Positions 23,870 through 37,330 of a DNA stretch of 64,000 nucleotides are shown piece by piece. The notes under the pieces were generated by a model that saw only the letters and a program-made list of their open reading frames with translations, did not search any database and was not told the DNA's origin. Position 1 is the first letter of the stretch, and every line of letters begins with the position of its first letter. The position numbers were made by a program, and so were the translations under genes. Source of the stretch: Orcinus orca (lineage: Eukaryota; Chordata; Mammalia; Artiodactyla; Delphinidae); NCBI RefSeq assembly GCF_937001465.1, contig NC_064565.1, positions 99,645,089-99,709,088 on the forward strand, read 5' to 3'.

Positions 23870-26770
23870 TGATTAAAAATAACTATATGCCCAGCCCAGA
23901 TCAAAGAAAATGCATCTTTGCCCACACACACCCCCAAGAGCACCCACTTTGAACCCTGTGGCCTTAGGATACCAGGAACTGTGCTGCACTTTACAGGTTA
24001 AACTGAAGTTAATTCTCACAACCACCTATCACGTTCATACTGTTCCCTCCAGTTGACAGATAAGAAGAACCGAAGGTGTTTTCTATGGGGCGGCAGGAGT
24101 CCACAAGGTCACTGGTACAAGAGAGGGCGGCTATTTGAATCCAGGATTTCCTGTCTCCAAAAGAAGAAAGGACGCCTTTGGGTGCAAAAATGTTCTGGTG
24201 CTCCAGTAGGCACCTGTCCTTTTGATGGATGGGCTGGTGCTGGGGGCAGACCTGCAGAGGGCCCAGCAAGGGAGCTGGGGTGGCTGTGAGTGGCAGGATG
24301 GCTATGGGAGAGGTCGGGACATAGGGGTGCGTGGGTACAATCTATATGTAGAAGTGGGAATGGAGTAGGTATGTTAGAAAGATTCTGGACTTTATTCCAG
24401 CCAGAGGAATGAGCAAATCTGGGTCATGCTGGGAGAGGTAGGGACCCTGCAAAGAGAGTCAGGGGTGAGGTTTTATTTTCCACAAGCCTGCAGAAAGGTC
24501 CACATGCCACCTTCTTCTTTGCACGGGGTCCCAGGGAACTGATTACCATGTGCAGCAGTACACCCTGCCCTTGAAGATGCCTGCAGTGCCTGGGCTGGAA
24601 CCCAGTCTGCTTCCACAGGTCTCCAGTGGAGTCGCCAGCTGGTGTGTGTGTGTGTGAGGGGCTCCTGTGTCCCCTTCTGCAAGACTGTACTGTGATAACG
24701 AGGTCGGAGAGAGGTGGCATGGCATTGAGGGCAAGGACCAGTTAGGCATAAGGCACTGCCCAGGAAAAGAGGACGGAGACGAGAATGTGCATGTCTGTGG
24801 GAGGAATGGTGAGTCGTCCCACTGTCCAGAAGCACAGGAACCAGCAGAAGGAGAAGGCTTAGACGGAAGGCTGTGGCTAAACTGAAGGACCCTTAGGAGA
24901 CTAAGACCAGGATATTGAGATTTTTTTTTTCAGTAGGCAATAGGGAGCCATAGAAGGTTCAGCAGCAGAATGTCTGATGAATTAGGAGGCTGGAGAGTAA
25001 TATCTGAGTTCCTAACGTGTGCCAGCCTCTTGACATATCCTTTATCCAGGTTTATACATATTCCTTATGTATGTTTCAACTAATCCTAAGAACAGCCCTA
25101 AGAGAAAAGTATTAAATATTTCCACTTTGCAGGTGAGGTTAGCTTGTAAACGACAGTTCAGGATTGTAACGGACTGGGGTGCTTTGTGAGACTGGAGGTT
25201 GGGAGAGTAGTTTGAAGGCTATTGTCATAGTTGGGGTATGAATAGCGATATCTGTAACTGCCGCTGAAGCCAGGAGAGATGTGTGGGGGAGGATGAATGC
25301 TCAACTCCTCGGAGCAGGACCTAGTGACAGTCGGTGTGGACGGAACGAGAGGGAAAAGTCACAGATGGGAGGATATTACCCTGGAGAAACCATCAGCAGA
25401 AGAGGGAGTTTGGGAGAAGGGCTCAGTTTTCAGAAGACAGTCTTACTGTGATTTTAGAAATGTTGCAGAGGTGTGGGAAATGTTGTTTTTACTTCCCAGC
25501 TTGGCAGTACAGAAAGACAAACTAGAATAGGAGCTTCTCAACAATACTCGCCTTCCCACATGTAATGCATGCAAATGTTTTCCTATCCTATTCTTGTCTA
25601 TTTCACGGTAGGACAGTGGGTGGAGAAAGGGAATGCTGGTTGCAACTCAATCATGCAACTGACTTGAGGACCCACAAATGAGCGGCCTGAAATCTGGACA
25701 GGACTTCACAAGCAGCAAGGGGATGGGCGCTGAGCCGCAAGTCCTCATTTTCACTGCACACGATGTTAGCAAAAACGAACGCGGAAACATAGAGGCGAGG
25801 AGTGGGAACTCCAGAGTGCCTAATGTGCAGAGGAATCTAGGGAGGAGAGCTTTCTGAAAGGCCACATGTTTTTCGAATTAGATCACCAAGGACCTTCCAA
25901 GGAACATTTTCAGTAGGTGGTGGAGGTGGAAACCGGAATGCATAACTGGAGTGGGCATGAGGAGATGAAAGCGGAAGTGCTGCCCCTTTAAGGGATATTA
26001 AAGACCTGAACACCCTGTATCCAGAGGAGAGGGAGCCAGCGGAGAGCACGTGATGGAAAGAGTCTGGCGGTGGCAATGGATGAAGTGAAGTCCCAGCGGA
26101 GATGGAGGATGCAGGGGCAAAGGGCACTGGTGTGGCCACTTTGGGAAGGAGGCAGCTAGGAGGGAAGGGGAGAGCCTAGGTAAAGACAGACATTTGCAGA
26201 AGTGAAGAGGGAGCGATGGCCGGCGGGAGGGGAGAGATGATGGCATGTGAATGGCTGACCCCTATTTTCTCGGTAAAGTAGGAGGCAAGGTCATCTGCTG
26301 GAAGGAGGTTGGCAGCTTGATGAGAATGGGAAATGTTGGAAACAGATGCTAGAAGGCATCCACAAGCAAGGAAATGAAAGAAATTCTGAATAGTTGGAGG
26401 ACCCTTTAGATGACTCAGTCTGTGAAACCTGTGATTTGCTGATTTCACGACCTCTGTTCTCTCCTATCAGATACTTTCAGAGCGGGACCCCCTGCTTCTC
26501 CCCAAGGTCGCACACTGGGCTCCATCACCCTGAGGGCAAGGGAAACATTGTTGATGCCCTGCTAAAAGGCCAAAGAACACAAACCATTATGCCCCCACTT
26601 TTTAAAAACAATTTTGCCTCTAGACTCTCCAAAATAATCTCCTTCTTTTAGATTTCTGATTCCACTTCCAATAAATCTCTTGACATCACAGCCTAGCCCA
26701 CCTGGGCCAATCAATCAGCCCTTATCATCAGGCAGAACTTTTCTCTCCTTCCCCTCCCTGGGATTTGCAG
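23870..26770. other. Mostly old, diverged sequence; no gene
   Basis: It holds pieces of the unassigned ancient repeat (near 24360-24440, 24900-24990 and 25680-26170) and otherwise unique sequence. Open frames lack coding features. Confidence 0.4.
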
Positions 26771-26774
26771 CCCT

Positions 26775-27095
26775 GTGTGCACATTGGAATCACCTGGGGA
26801 GAGTTAAAAATTCTGACGTCTGGTCTCGCCCCTAGTGACTGACTTAATTGGTCTGGGTTTGTGGCTGCAGATCTGTAGAATCCGCCCCCAGCTCCCCCAG
26901 ATAATTCTAAGGATGAGAACTACTGAGCCGGTTGATACTCAAATTGTGGTCTGTGGACAAAAAGTATCTGCATTGATCTGGGTACCTGTCGGGATGCAGA
27001 TCCTCAGGCTCTATTCCAGATGCATGGAATCAGATGCTGCAGTTCAACAAGGGCTCCGGGTGATTCATACGCACATTAAAATCTGAGAAGCTTTG
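26775..27095. mobile_element. Two MER5-like hAT fragments
   Basis: CATTGGAATCACCTGGGGAG and GATGAGAACTACTGAGCC mark the first. CTGTGGACAAAAAGTATCTG to CACATTAAAATCTGAGAAGC mark a second, related piece. Confidence 0.65.
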
Positions 27096-27763
27096 TACTG
27101 GAGTTCTAACTTCTTAAGCCCTCCCTCCTGCCCTGTATGAGATCAAAAAGGAGGGTCTCAGAGATCACGCCTCCTTGACTCTAAGCAGCCCGGCAAGCAG
27201 CTAATGGCTGCTTTCTCCTAGAGTGTGAAAACAGTCACCCATCAGCCAATCAATCAACAAGTGCTACCCAACTTACGGCAGGTAGGCACTGAGCACCAGA
27301 GTTATTGTCCTGGGGTGTATTAGTCTACAGTGTAGTTAGCTGGAACATTCTTATAGGGTGATCGACTGTCCAGGTGGGTCTGGGACTGTCCAAGTTTTAG
27401 CACTGTAAGCTCCACATCTTGGGAAACTTATCAATCCCCAGGGAAACTGGAATGATGCCCACCCTATGTTAAGTAACATTGAGTAACATTTAGAACCCCT
27501 GAAAACTATTGCCTAATTGTTTGCTGGCTGCCCCTCAATTCTGGCCTGTCTGATGTCTACAGGTTTCTGCCTCTGGTATCGAGAAGGTAAGTCCTAGAGG
27601 GCAGGGACATTGTCTGACTCTCACTGACAAATTCCCAGGGCTGGGAAAAGGATGGACTCACTGTAGGTGCTTGATGTTTTGAAGGAGTGACTGGGAGGGT
27701 GACATGTCAGCTACTGAGATGGTTAAAAATGATACGTTTCATAAGTCTCCCCTCGCCCACTGT

Positions 27764-28345
27764 ATTAGTCTGCTCAGGCTGCTATAACAAAATATCATAG
27801 GCTGGGTGTCTTAAACAGCAGACATTTACTGCTCACAGCTCTGAGAGCTAGAAGTCCAAGATCAGGATGGTTAGGTTTTGGTTTTTTTTGCGGTACGCGG
27901 GCCTCTCACTGTTGTGGCCTCTCCCGTTGCGGAGCACAGGCTCCGGACGCTCAGGCTCAGTGGCCATGGCTCACGGGCCCAGCCGCTCCGCGGCATGTGG
28001 GATCCTCCCGGACCGGGGCACGAACCCGCGTCCCCTGCATTGGCAGGCGGGCCGTCAACCACTGCACCCCCAGGGAAGCCCAGTGGTTGAGTTTTGATCA
28101 GAGCTCACTTCCTAGCTTGCAGATGCCACTTTCTCATTGTATTGTTACATGGCAGAGAGAGAGCCAGTAAGTTCTCTGATATCTCTTCCTACAAGGACAC
28201 TAATCCCACCGTGAGCCAACCCCCAACTCTTGACCTCAGCTAAATCTGATTACTTCACAAAAGCCCCATCCCCAAATACCACCATGTTGGGGGATAGGGC
28301 TTCAACATAAGAATTTGGAGGAAAACCATTCAGTGCATATCACCC
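27764..28345 (-). mobile_element. MLT1-type LTR (ERVL-MaLR), split by a CHR-2 SINE
   Basis: Reads TATTAGTCTGCTCAGGCTGC, AGCTAGAAGTCCAAGATCA, TCTTCCTACAAGGACACTAA, TTCAACATAAGAATTTGG, the reverse complement of an MLT1 LTR. It is an old non-coding LTR copy with no open viral genes. Confidence 0.85.
27882..28081 (-). mobile_element. CHR-2 SINE, minus strand (sense to MARCHF4)
   Basis: Starts with T-tract and GCGGTACGCGGG, ends CCCAGGGAAGCCC. The diverged flanks TGGTTAGGTTTTG and TGGTTGAGTTTTG are the probable target-site duplication, so this copy is older than most here. Confidence 0.92.
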
Positions 28346-28489
28346 ACTTTAGCAGAAAGGGGGAAATGTTGGTCAGAAAAAAAAGAAATTCTTTTCTTGA
28401 GTGAATCCGTGAAAGTATTCAAATACCTAATTGGCCTGGGTTGCATTAATTACATTACCCTTTTGAGCCCCTACAACTGCCAGGCGTGG

Positions 28490-29085
28490 TGGGTGATACA
28501 AAGGTGAACGGGACCCATGGGACAAGCTCCTTTGAGCTTGCCTTTGCCCGGAGAGAAGGAAATGGCGGGAGGGGAGGGCAGGCAGTCCGTGGTGAGTAAA
28601 TGCTATCGTGGCACAGCCGGAAAGAGATGAGGTATAGGATGGAGGAGGTGACGTATGAGGTAGGGCTTGGAGGAGGTTAGGGTTTGGGCTGATAAAGGAA
28701 GAGGGAAAAGGATGTCCCAGGCGAAAGAAAGCCTTTGAATGGAAATCAAAAGTCAGAGAGCCATGGGATGTATTTGGGGAATGGCAGGCAGTGGGGATTG
28801 GCTGGAGCATCTGATGGGAAGTAGAGGCCATGAGGCTGGAGGCTGGATGGAAAGTCAAGTCCAAATCTGAGGAGTCCTTGACTGTTACTGTACGGAGGGC
28901 ATTTAACCTTTTTTTTTTTTCTCATGACAATAAGAAGCAGGAGAGTGAACTGCTCAGAACTCCTTATTATGTAGAGTCAGGGGGTAGCCTGGATGTTTCC
29001 CCAGCTTCCTTAGTGATAGGAGTAGATGTAGGGAGGCAGCAAGCTGGACATGCTCAGGGGCCTCTGGTCCTCAGCCTCCCGTCTC
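28490..29085. other. Ancient repeat remnants and unique sequence
   Basis: Purine-rich pieces resembling the unassigned repeat at 7660-7960, then unique DNA. No gene seen. Confidence 0.4.
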
Positions 29086-29229
29086 CTGACGCTCCTCGCA
29101 AGTCCTCCTTTCACATGTCAGACCACCACGCTATGCCACACCCCCTCACCTTGGCAAGTGCCTGGTGCCCCTTTGCCACAGGTCTCTGGTGAACTCCTGC
29201 CGGTCCTCTTAGCAGCAGCTGGAGGTTCT

Positions 29230-29470
29230 TGTCTATGAAGCTGCCCACCTCTGACTCCCTCAGAGCTGGCCCTTCCCTCTTTTCTGCACATGTTGTAACT
29301 AGACCATCTCTCCATTGTGATTTTCGCAACAATTTGCTCGCATACTTACTTCTCCCCTGTTTGACTGAAAGACCACTGAGAGAAGGAACCACATTTATTT
29401 ATCTGTATTCGTAGGGCTGGCACCATGCTTGGCACATCATAGGTGCTTGAAAAATAGCTGCTGAATTGAA
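29230..29470 (+). mobile_element. L2 LINE 3' end
   Basis: AGACCACTGAGAGAAGGAAC, then CATAGGTGCTTGAAAAATAG and GCTGAATTGAA, the standard L2 3' terminus. A MIR-like piece follows (29490-29640). Confidence 0.7.
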
Positions 29471-30864
29471 TTATGTTTAATTAAAGAGTAGAAAGAGCCC
29501 TGGACCTGGAGTCAGGAGCCCAGAGTCCAAACCCAGCCCTGCAAACCAACAAAGGTACCTGCCTTTTCTGAGTCTGTCTCCTCAACCATAAGGAATGATA
29601 CTTTCTATTTCGTAATTTTATCCTGAAAGACTCTATTATATTCCTGGAGCGTGATAGCTGTACTTCTGGCCATCACTCTTACCTCACCCATAGCTACTTG
29701 TTCAGAGTCTGGTGAGATCATAGAGGGGCAATATGAAAAGATCGGATGTTGCTACTGCTGCTGGGGGTCCCGCTGCCTGCCCGACATCACCAACTGCAAG
29801 GGAAAGGATGTCCTGTGCATGTATGAAGCAGAAATGCAGTGGAGAAGGGACTAGAAAGCTGATCAAGAAATTGTTAACATTATCCAGGAGGGGGTGGAGG
29901 CTTGTCAGTGGAGGGGAGGCAAGAGCTACAAACAGGATTGTGCCAGGAGGTCAGAGCAGCTGCCCAGGTGGCCAAGGAGCAACAGGACCACCATCATGAC
30001 TTGTGGGCCATGATCCGGCTAGATTTCCCCTCTAGACTGTGAGCTCCATGAGGGTTGAGGCCTTGTCTGTTTTGTTCGTGGCTCTGTTACCTACACTTTG
30101 CCCGGTGTCTGTGCATCTGACAGTAACACTGACGCATCACTTACTCTCTTTGGGCTTCGATTTCTTTATCTCGTAGAAGAAGGAAGGTCCCTTTCTCAAT
30201 GTACTGTTCTATGCTGTTAACATTTTCTAGCCCGACGGTAGGTAGGAATAATGCTTATGGCGATTTTGGAACGATCATTTCCAAAGGAATCAAAAGGCAA
30301 ACATAGTACGTTGGTGCTGTGTCTACCAGAGCTCCACAGGGATGAGCAAGCACAGAGGACTGGGAGAACTGGGAAAGCTGAAGGTCAGGGAAGATTATGG
30401 GAGCTGTGCCATGTTGATAACATTTTCTTTCAGCTCTGGCCAGACAGTGATCTCCAGGTGAGGGACCTGAAATGAAAGTGTTCCTGGGTCTTAAATGAGA
30501 TGTTGTTTGCCACGCACGTTGGAGGGACCCTGCCGGGTTTAGAGCTCCTGTGCCTCTGCACTCTCCTTTGTCAACCTCTTGCACCCCTACCCTCGGCAAC
30601 CTGAGGTGGTTGTTACCAAAGTGATCACCCACGACGGACGGACCCCTGTGTCCTCGCTCCTTAACTGGGCTCAGCAGGGCAGCCTCTTGGCGGAAGCAGG
30701 ACTAGGTTAGGCCGGGACCTGCACAGGGGAAGCCCCAAGTTGAGTGAGGCTCACAGCTGCTGTAGCTGATGCCCTAGGGTGGCAGACATGACTCTACGGA
30801 CCAGAGTACAGAGAACGGAAGATGAGGGAACGCTTGTATATTGAAGCAAACCGGGCTTTTGGAA

Positions 30865-31180
30865 AAGCTTCTCCTTCTGCCTGGAATGCCCTTCCACTCT
30901 CTCATCTGGGTCAACTTCAGGGCTCCCGTAGCTGTCTCCTCTTGTGAGAAGCCCTCCCTGATCCTCAAGTCTGTGCACGCAGAGCACTTTGCACAATTCT
31001 TAGTCCTTTGCATCCTGCATTATAATGGCCCCATCTGCAGTTACAAGACAGCAAAGCTCCTCGGAGACAGGAGCTGTGGTCTAGCTCGACTCTGCTGAGG
31101 ATCCTGTGGATAGCCAGAATCCTCAGCACAGTTCTGGCAGAAAGCAGCTGCTCAATAAATATGTGCTGGATGAATGAACT
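30865..31180 (+). mobile_element. L2 LINE 3' end
   Basis: CTTCTGCCTGGAATGCCCTTC, AGAAGCCCTCCCTGATCC, GCTGCTCAATAAATATG and GCTGGATGAATGAA give the full L2 3' order. Confidence 0.85.
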
Positions 31181-31311
31181 GGAAATTTTACACCACTCTT
31201 GCGGGAGAAAGATAAAACAAGTTGATATCACAGTTTCAATAAAATCCACCTACTGATTTTTACAAGATATCCTGTGGTCTGTGAAGCTAAAAAGACATTC
31301 CTTTGCCTTCT

Positions 31312-31557
31312 TTTTTTTTTTTAATTTAGTTTTTGGCTACGTTGTGGCACATGGGATCTTTTGTTGCAGTGCACAGGCTCCTCGTTGCAGTGTGCAGGTT
31401 TCTCTCTAGCTGCGGCACGTGGGTTTCTCTCTAGCTGTGGCATGTGGGCTCAGTTGCCCCACGGTATGTGGGATCTTAGTTCCCTGACCAGGGATCAAAC
31501 CGGCGTTCCCTGCATTGCAAGGCGGATTCTTAATCACTGGACCACCAGGGAAGTCCC
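31312..31557 (-). mobile_element. tRNA-derived CHR-type SINE, minus strand
   Basis: T-tract, then degenerate repeats of GCGGCACGTGGG / TCTCTAGCTG, the antisense B box GGGATCAAACC, and the head CACCAGGGAAGTCCC. 13-bp duplication TCCTTTGCCTTCT at 31299-31311 and 31558-31570. Confidence 0.92.
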
Positions 31558-32449
31558 TCCTTTGCCTTCTGTAACAGAACCTAACTTTAAGCAACAACAC
31601 TTCAACATAAAGGGAATTTGGGGTGGTGTTCAAATATACTGCAAAATGGACTTATGTTTTATAAAGATTGTCAGCAATAAAAGTTGAAATATAAATTATA
31701 GGGTTATCCCCAAATTCACTGGAAAATTAAATTAACCACAAATGTGTCCCATTCCTCCCCATTTTCCCTCCCTAATCTCTTTCATTCTCCAAACATCCTG
31801 ATAAATTACCACTTCACTACAATATGTTCATCTGTTAGGAAGTGAATGAATGAATACTTCTGTAGCTGGTAAAAGGGTGGAGAAGGAAATGTCTTCCTCC
31901 TGTGAGGGGCAAATGTCTTCCTCCTGGTATTTCCCATCTTAGCATTTTGCCTTCCATTCACTTCTGTAGAACCTGGTTTCTTACCTCTAAAAATTAGGAA
32001 AATAAAGTTTGCTCTTTCCTCCCTAGCACAGGAATATGATCCAGTGCCTCTGCACGCATTGGACGGTAAGGAAGCTTCTGGACCCACAAGTGAAGCTTTC
32101 AGATACAAACTCAATTCAGTCAGCCAAGAGAGTTTTTGTGGAGTTACTATTACCAGGTAGGTGGCCCCCAAGAACAGTCAGACCACTGGGATGCAATTAT
32201 AGAAAGTCCAGTAGGACCAAACCCAGAAAGGCTGGCATTGAGCGGAATAGCTTCTAGAGAGGAGCTAATGCACCCCTCCCCCGTCTGCACGGAGCCCACA
32301 CTTTAATCCACCCAGCTCTCTGAGGAGAGCAATTCTGGGTCTTAGAGCAGAGAAGGGTGATTTGAAAAGCAGTGAAAGGCAGAGAGGATTAGGCTGAGTG
32401 GAAAATGTTCCTGACGTGGAGAGTGAGGGTAGGTCTCAGATAGCCTTAC

Positions 32450-32755
32450 CTTACACGCACTTCCACCTGGAGAATTCCCCCTACTCATCCCTATGTGGCC
32501 ACTCAAGGATTAGCTTCTCTGGCGATCCTTCTCTAGCTTTCCCAGACATTACTAGTCACCCCTTCTGTGAGGTCCTTCAGCACAATGAATGCAACCCTGG
32601 TCTAAGGCACTCATCACAATGTCATCTTAGGGTTGCTTCTTAGCATACTGGGTTCTTGCACTGGACTCTGAGCTCCCCATCTTATCTCCACATTCCCAGG
32701 GCCTAGCACTGGGTGCGTTCACTCAATGTCTGTTGAGTGAATGGTCACACTGATC
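32450..32755 (+). mobile_element. L2 LINE 3' end
   Basis: CACCTGGAGAATTCCCCCTAC, CTGGACTCTGAGCTCCCC, TCACTCAATGTCTGTTGAGTG. Confidence 0.7.
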
Positions 32756-33009
32756 CTTTTGCTGCCACCAAACCAGGTGGACCAGAAACGAAATGGACAA
32801 CAGGACAATTTCATCCTTAAATCATGACCTTTGGGGACAGAACATCCCTTAAGAGGTCATCAAATTCATTCCCCTCATTGAGCAAGACTGATGAAGTGCC
32901 CCCTGGGATGCGCTCTGGTCCTGTCTTTGGCTCTGGCCCTCATCATCACTGTGCCCCAGGCTATTTTGTCAGCCCTCAGCTAGCTCCACCTCCCCTTTTG
33001 TAAAACCGG

Positions 33010-33225
33010 TTTAATAACTGTCTTTTCATAACATTTAATTAACCAGACAATAGGCCATACCTTTCTATTACAAAAAATTTCAAACAGACATAAAAATAGA
33101 GAGAATAGTAGAAGAAAGCATGTACCCAATCACCCAACCTCAGCATCTATCAACTCATGACCAGTCTTGTTTCCCCTCTAGTCACTGGATTATTGTGAAG
33201 CAAATTCCAGCCATCATGTCAAATA
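33010..33225 (+). mobile_element. Old interspersed repeat, family uncertain
   Basis: TAAAAATAGAGAGAATAGTA, ATGTACCCAATCACCCAACC and AAGCAAATTCCAGCCATCATG recur genome-wide in mammals. A related A+T-rich old repeat (perhaps L1M) lies at 34390-34765. Confidence 0.5.
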
Positions 33226-34129
33226 AACACTTCTTTGAAACTTGCATTGCATTCGTAGAAATGATGAAAATTTATTTAAATCATGAGGAACCTCTCTCTA
33301 TGTGTTTTGGGAGGGAGGAGGCATAGAACTTTTGAAATCATATCACATACATCTCCAAAAGCCTCAAACTGATTTTTTTTTTGCAGACAAACACTTAATG
33401 GATGTCAGAAGTAAGAAACAAGCGATTATTGTATAGAATGTCAGTAGTGACTTTGCAAGGACCAGACCCCGTGTGATCTCTCTGGAACAAAGATGACAGA
33501 AAGGCAGGAGCAGCTTAATGGACCAACCCCCTCAAGCACCTTTTTCTTCTGTGTTAAACAGTTGTAGTCATGTGCAGACACATACCCACTCGCTCGCTCT
33601 CACCCGCAGACACACACACACAACAGGAGTGGACATCTCTTCACTCCCACTCATGCCTGCCCTCGTTCACCTGCAGCTGTCTGGTTTGGGCAGTTGCTTT
33701 CTGAACACACTGGAGAACTCAGAGCCTCAGCACTAGAAAGCTTTCTTTCTAACGTAGCACACTGCTTCACGGAGGCTTCAGTCTGTGGCTCCTTGAGGCA
33801 CCACCACAGGAGGAATCAAATATACAGCCCACACTCACTCAGTATGCCAAAATGCTCCTTTCGGGATGTCAGGTTAAGCAGTGTTAAAGAACTCTGCATA
33901 ATGGTCAATGCTATTTATGCTGATGATTATGAACTCTGTTTATATGCTTAAGATCCCGTACTGGGAAAACATTCCTGCCCACTCAATACTTTTCACTGCT
34001 CAGGTGTCACCCTGTCAATCTCAGAGCACTTAGCACACAGTACTTATACCCAGGGAAATGTGTGAGGAATATTTATCATCCTCTTCAGACAGAGGGGTAA
34101 AGAGAGACCAGAAAGAGAATGAATGTTTT

Positions 34130-34345
34130 TCTGGAGTCCCCTTCATGTACTATGGCAGGTGTTGTCTCCTCAGATTCTCACAATAATTCTATGATGCATT
34201 TCTTTTATTGGCTCCATGTTGCAGAAAGAAAACCTTGAATCTCAGGGGATTGAATTGATTTGCCCAAAGTTGCTTTTAGCTGCTAAGTGCTAGAGCCTGG
34301 ATTCTAACCCAATTTTTCTAACCACCAAACCCATGCTCTTTTTTC
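34130..34345 (+). mobile_element. MIR SINE
   Basis: CAGATTCTCACAATAATTC, GAATTGATTTGCCCAAAG and TAAGTGCTAGAGCCTGG. Confidence 0.65.
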
Positions 34346-35129
34346 TATACTTCTTTTCTTTTCTCTGTACTCTTTTTTTTCCAAGTATGAGAAACTACCC
34401 CCCATTTAAATTATTTTTAGTTTTTAACTTTTCATTTTGAAATAATTTAAGATTCATTAAAAAAACTTATAAACCTTTCTTTTCCAAAGGTTAACATCTT
34501 ATAGAACCACAATACAATGACCAAAACCAGGAACTTAGCATTGATACAATACTATTAAGTAATCTATGCACCTTATTCGAACGTCACCAACTGTCTCACT
34601 AATGCCCTTTCTCTGGTCCAGAAGCCAATCCAAATCACGCATTGTATTTAGTTATCATATCTCTTTGGACGCCTCCAATCTAGGAAAGTTCCCCCTTCAT
34701 TCTTCATCTTTCACGACCTTGACATTTTGGCTGGTTGTTTTGTAGAATGTCCCTTAATTTGGATCCCTTTTAATGCTAAAAGAGTTTCACAAACTCTCAA
34801 ATGACTGTAGTTGTACTTTGAGTATCTGCTCATTGAGAATATATTTATTGACAAGAAGCTGCACTAAAGTGAAGGATGCTTTTGATTTTGCTCATCACGA
34901 TGCCTTCCACATACATCTGAAAAATTGTATGTGTATCTGTGAGATAATTTTTATTTACTATACTGGCAATGCTTAGGTATATTTAGTTTCATCTACCCCT
35001 GTGATATTTTGGAAGCTCCTCCTGAGGTCAGCAGCCCACAATCATACACACATCAAGGCAGAGGTTCTCAAAGAAAGTTTGGAGAAGACCATTGAGAGTT
35101 GGTAGATCAGATAACATCAAGAGCTAATG

Positions 35130-35385
35130 TTCACTGCATCTTTGAGAATTTATTGTGTGTTTGTACTCTATTCTTTGCCAAGAGTTTTGCATGCATTATA
35201 TCATTTGAGCCTCACAATAGTACCTCTAAGACAAGTACTATTATTAGCATTCCCATTCTACAGTGGAAGAAATTAAGATTTCGAGTCTGTAAGTGACTTG
35301 CCCAAGGTCACACATCTACTGCACAGCAACACTGGGATTTGAACACAGTTCTGCTTGGCTCTGAAAGCCCCATATTCTTATCCAC
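35130..35385 (+). mobile_element. MIR SINE
   Basis: TTTGAGCCTCACAATAGTAC, AAGTGACTTGCCCAAGGTCA and ACTGGGATTTGAACACAG follow the MIR layout. A second MIR piece lies at 35670-35775. Confidence 0.75.
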
Positions 35386-36769
35386 CGTGCTAATTTTCTC
35401 CAAAAACATCTCTGATTTTTTGCTTCCATTGTTCCTATGTCTGGAAAAGCCTTCATGTCCTATTTTCCAAATTCTTTCCCTGGTTCAGTCTTTAAGGCCT
35501 AGTGCTAAGGGCGTTCTTCTAGGGAGATTTCTTCTGGTGGAAAGAGAAACTGGATTTATACAAACCCCAGGTACAGCACCTCCACCTGATACGGCATAAA
35601 AAAGGACAACAGAATTAGAAGGGGCTTGGATATTCCTGAGTACAACCTCTTCCTTATATAATAACAATAACTACTACTGTTTATTGCATGCTTTCTGTGG
35701 GTCAGCAGTGTTCTAAATGTTTGGCATGTGTCATCTCATTGAAATCCCACAGCAACCCTAAGAGGGAGGTACTAATACTGTGGAGGGGGAGACTTCTAGA
35801 GCTCACCCACATCTGGATTTCCTCTCTTTCCAGGTACCTAGGAGGATGACACTCTCCACCCCTGCTGCCGTTAGGCAGAGCCATGTTTCTAGATCCAGCC
35901 AAGTTGTAGGCGAGTGTGATGCGCCATTCCAGAGCTGAAGCACTTCATTGTTGGTATTCAGTGAGCTGTGAGGAAGCGGGCTGTGCACCATCTGTTGCCT
36001 TACTCTGGGACTCTGGGGCTTCCCCAGAGAGGCCCCTGCTTGGACTTTGCTCAAGATCGCCCTCTGAACATAATTCAGGAGAGGGAATTGATGGTTGTAT
36101 TCATCAGGGAAATTAACATTAGCTGGGCAATGTCTTAACACAGTCAAAGTCTGCATCTCACCGTCATGTCACGCTCCCACGGTGGTTAGACTTTTCCATC
36201 TTGTGGCTGCCCCATGTGAAACTTGTAGCTCTCAGATCACGGAGGCAGGAATGGAGGGGGATGCAAGAGGCATCCCTTCCTGCCTCTGCCCTGAGTGACA
36301 CATGTCCCTTCCTTCTTAGTCACATGGTCCTGTGCCCACCCAACTACCGCCCTCTCCTCTACCAGTGCCCACACCTCTGTTTCTTATATGTGTGGGAACC
36401 TCAGGTCTGGTGGAAGCATTTCTCCTTCCTATTTGGCTTCCTCCTCAAACTGCTCCCTAATAAACAATATTACTGTGAAGTAGTCACCTACTTCGGAATT
36501 GTCAAAGCTAATGGTTAGAAATGCAGATTCCAGGGCACCACCTCTGCATTTTCCCCTTCCTGACGCACTTCTTGGTGCCCACAGATGTCTCAGAACTATT
36601 GTAATGTGTGCAGCCCAGGTCAGTGTTATCCAAACTTCAGTCGCTTACACTGTTCGACATATTCATACTATTGTTTTCTTTGTACGTAACATTTTTCTGT
36701 AAATGTCTCATATTTTTACTTCAGTAAATTTATTTCTAAAGGAGACTTTTTGCCACTACCATAAGTGAA

Positions 36770-37330
36770 AAACTGGTATCATTAACCATAAAAAGAAGAG
36801 ACAAGTTGTGCTAATACAATAGAATATTATTCAGCACTAAAAAGGAATGTGCTATCAAGCCATGAAAAGACGTAACCGTAAATGCATACCAATAAATGAA
36901 AGAAGCCAATCTAGAAAGGCTACATACTGCATGATTTCAACGACATGACATTCTGGAAAAGGCCAGACTATATTGCAGGCGTTCAGGGGTGGGGGCAGAG
37001 GGATGAATGGGTGGAGCACAGGGGATTTTTCAGGCAGTGAAACTATTCTGTGTGATACTATAATGGTAGATACATGTCGTCATGCTTTTGTCAAAGTCCT
37101 TAGAATGTACAACACCATGAGTGAACTGCAGTGCAAATTATGGACTTTAGGTAATAACAATGTGTCAGCGTTGGTTCATCAATTGGAAAAAAAGCACCAC
37201 TCTGATGCAGGATGTTGATGGTGGGGGAAGTAGGGAGGAGGGGTGAGGGTGAGTATATGGGAACTCACTCAGTGTTTCTTTGAACATTAAATTGCTTTAA
37301 AAAATAAAGTCTGTTAATAAAAAAGAATAG
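36770..37330 (+). mobile_element. Old L1M 3' end
   Basis: AGAATATTATTCAGCACTAA, GTAGATACATGTCGTCATGC, GAATGTACAACACCATGAG and the terminal AAAAAATAAAGTCTGTTAAT. Confidence 0.85.

Noticed and set aside
29651..29854. Small cysteine-containing frame with a hydrophobic start, briefly considered as a secreted peptide
   Set aside because: It begins in unique DNA beside MIR/L2 remnants. The cysteine pattern fits no family I recognise and there is no exon context.
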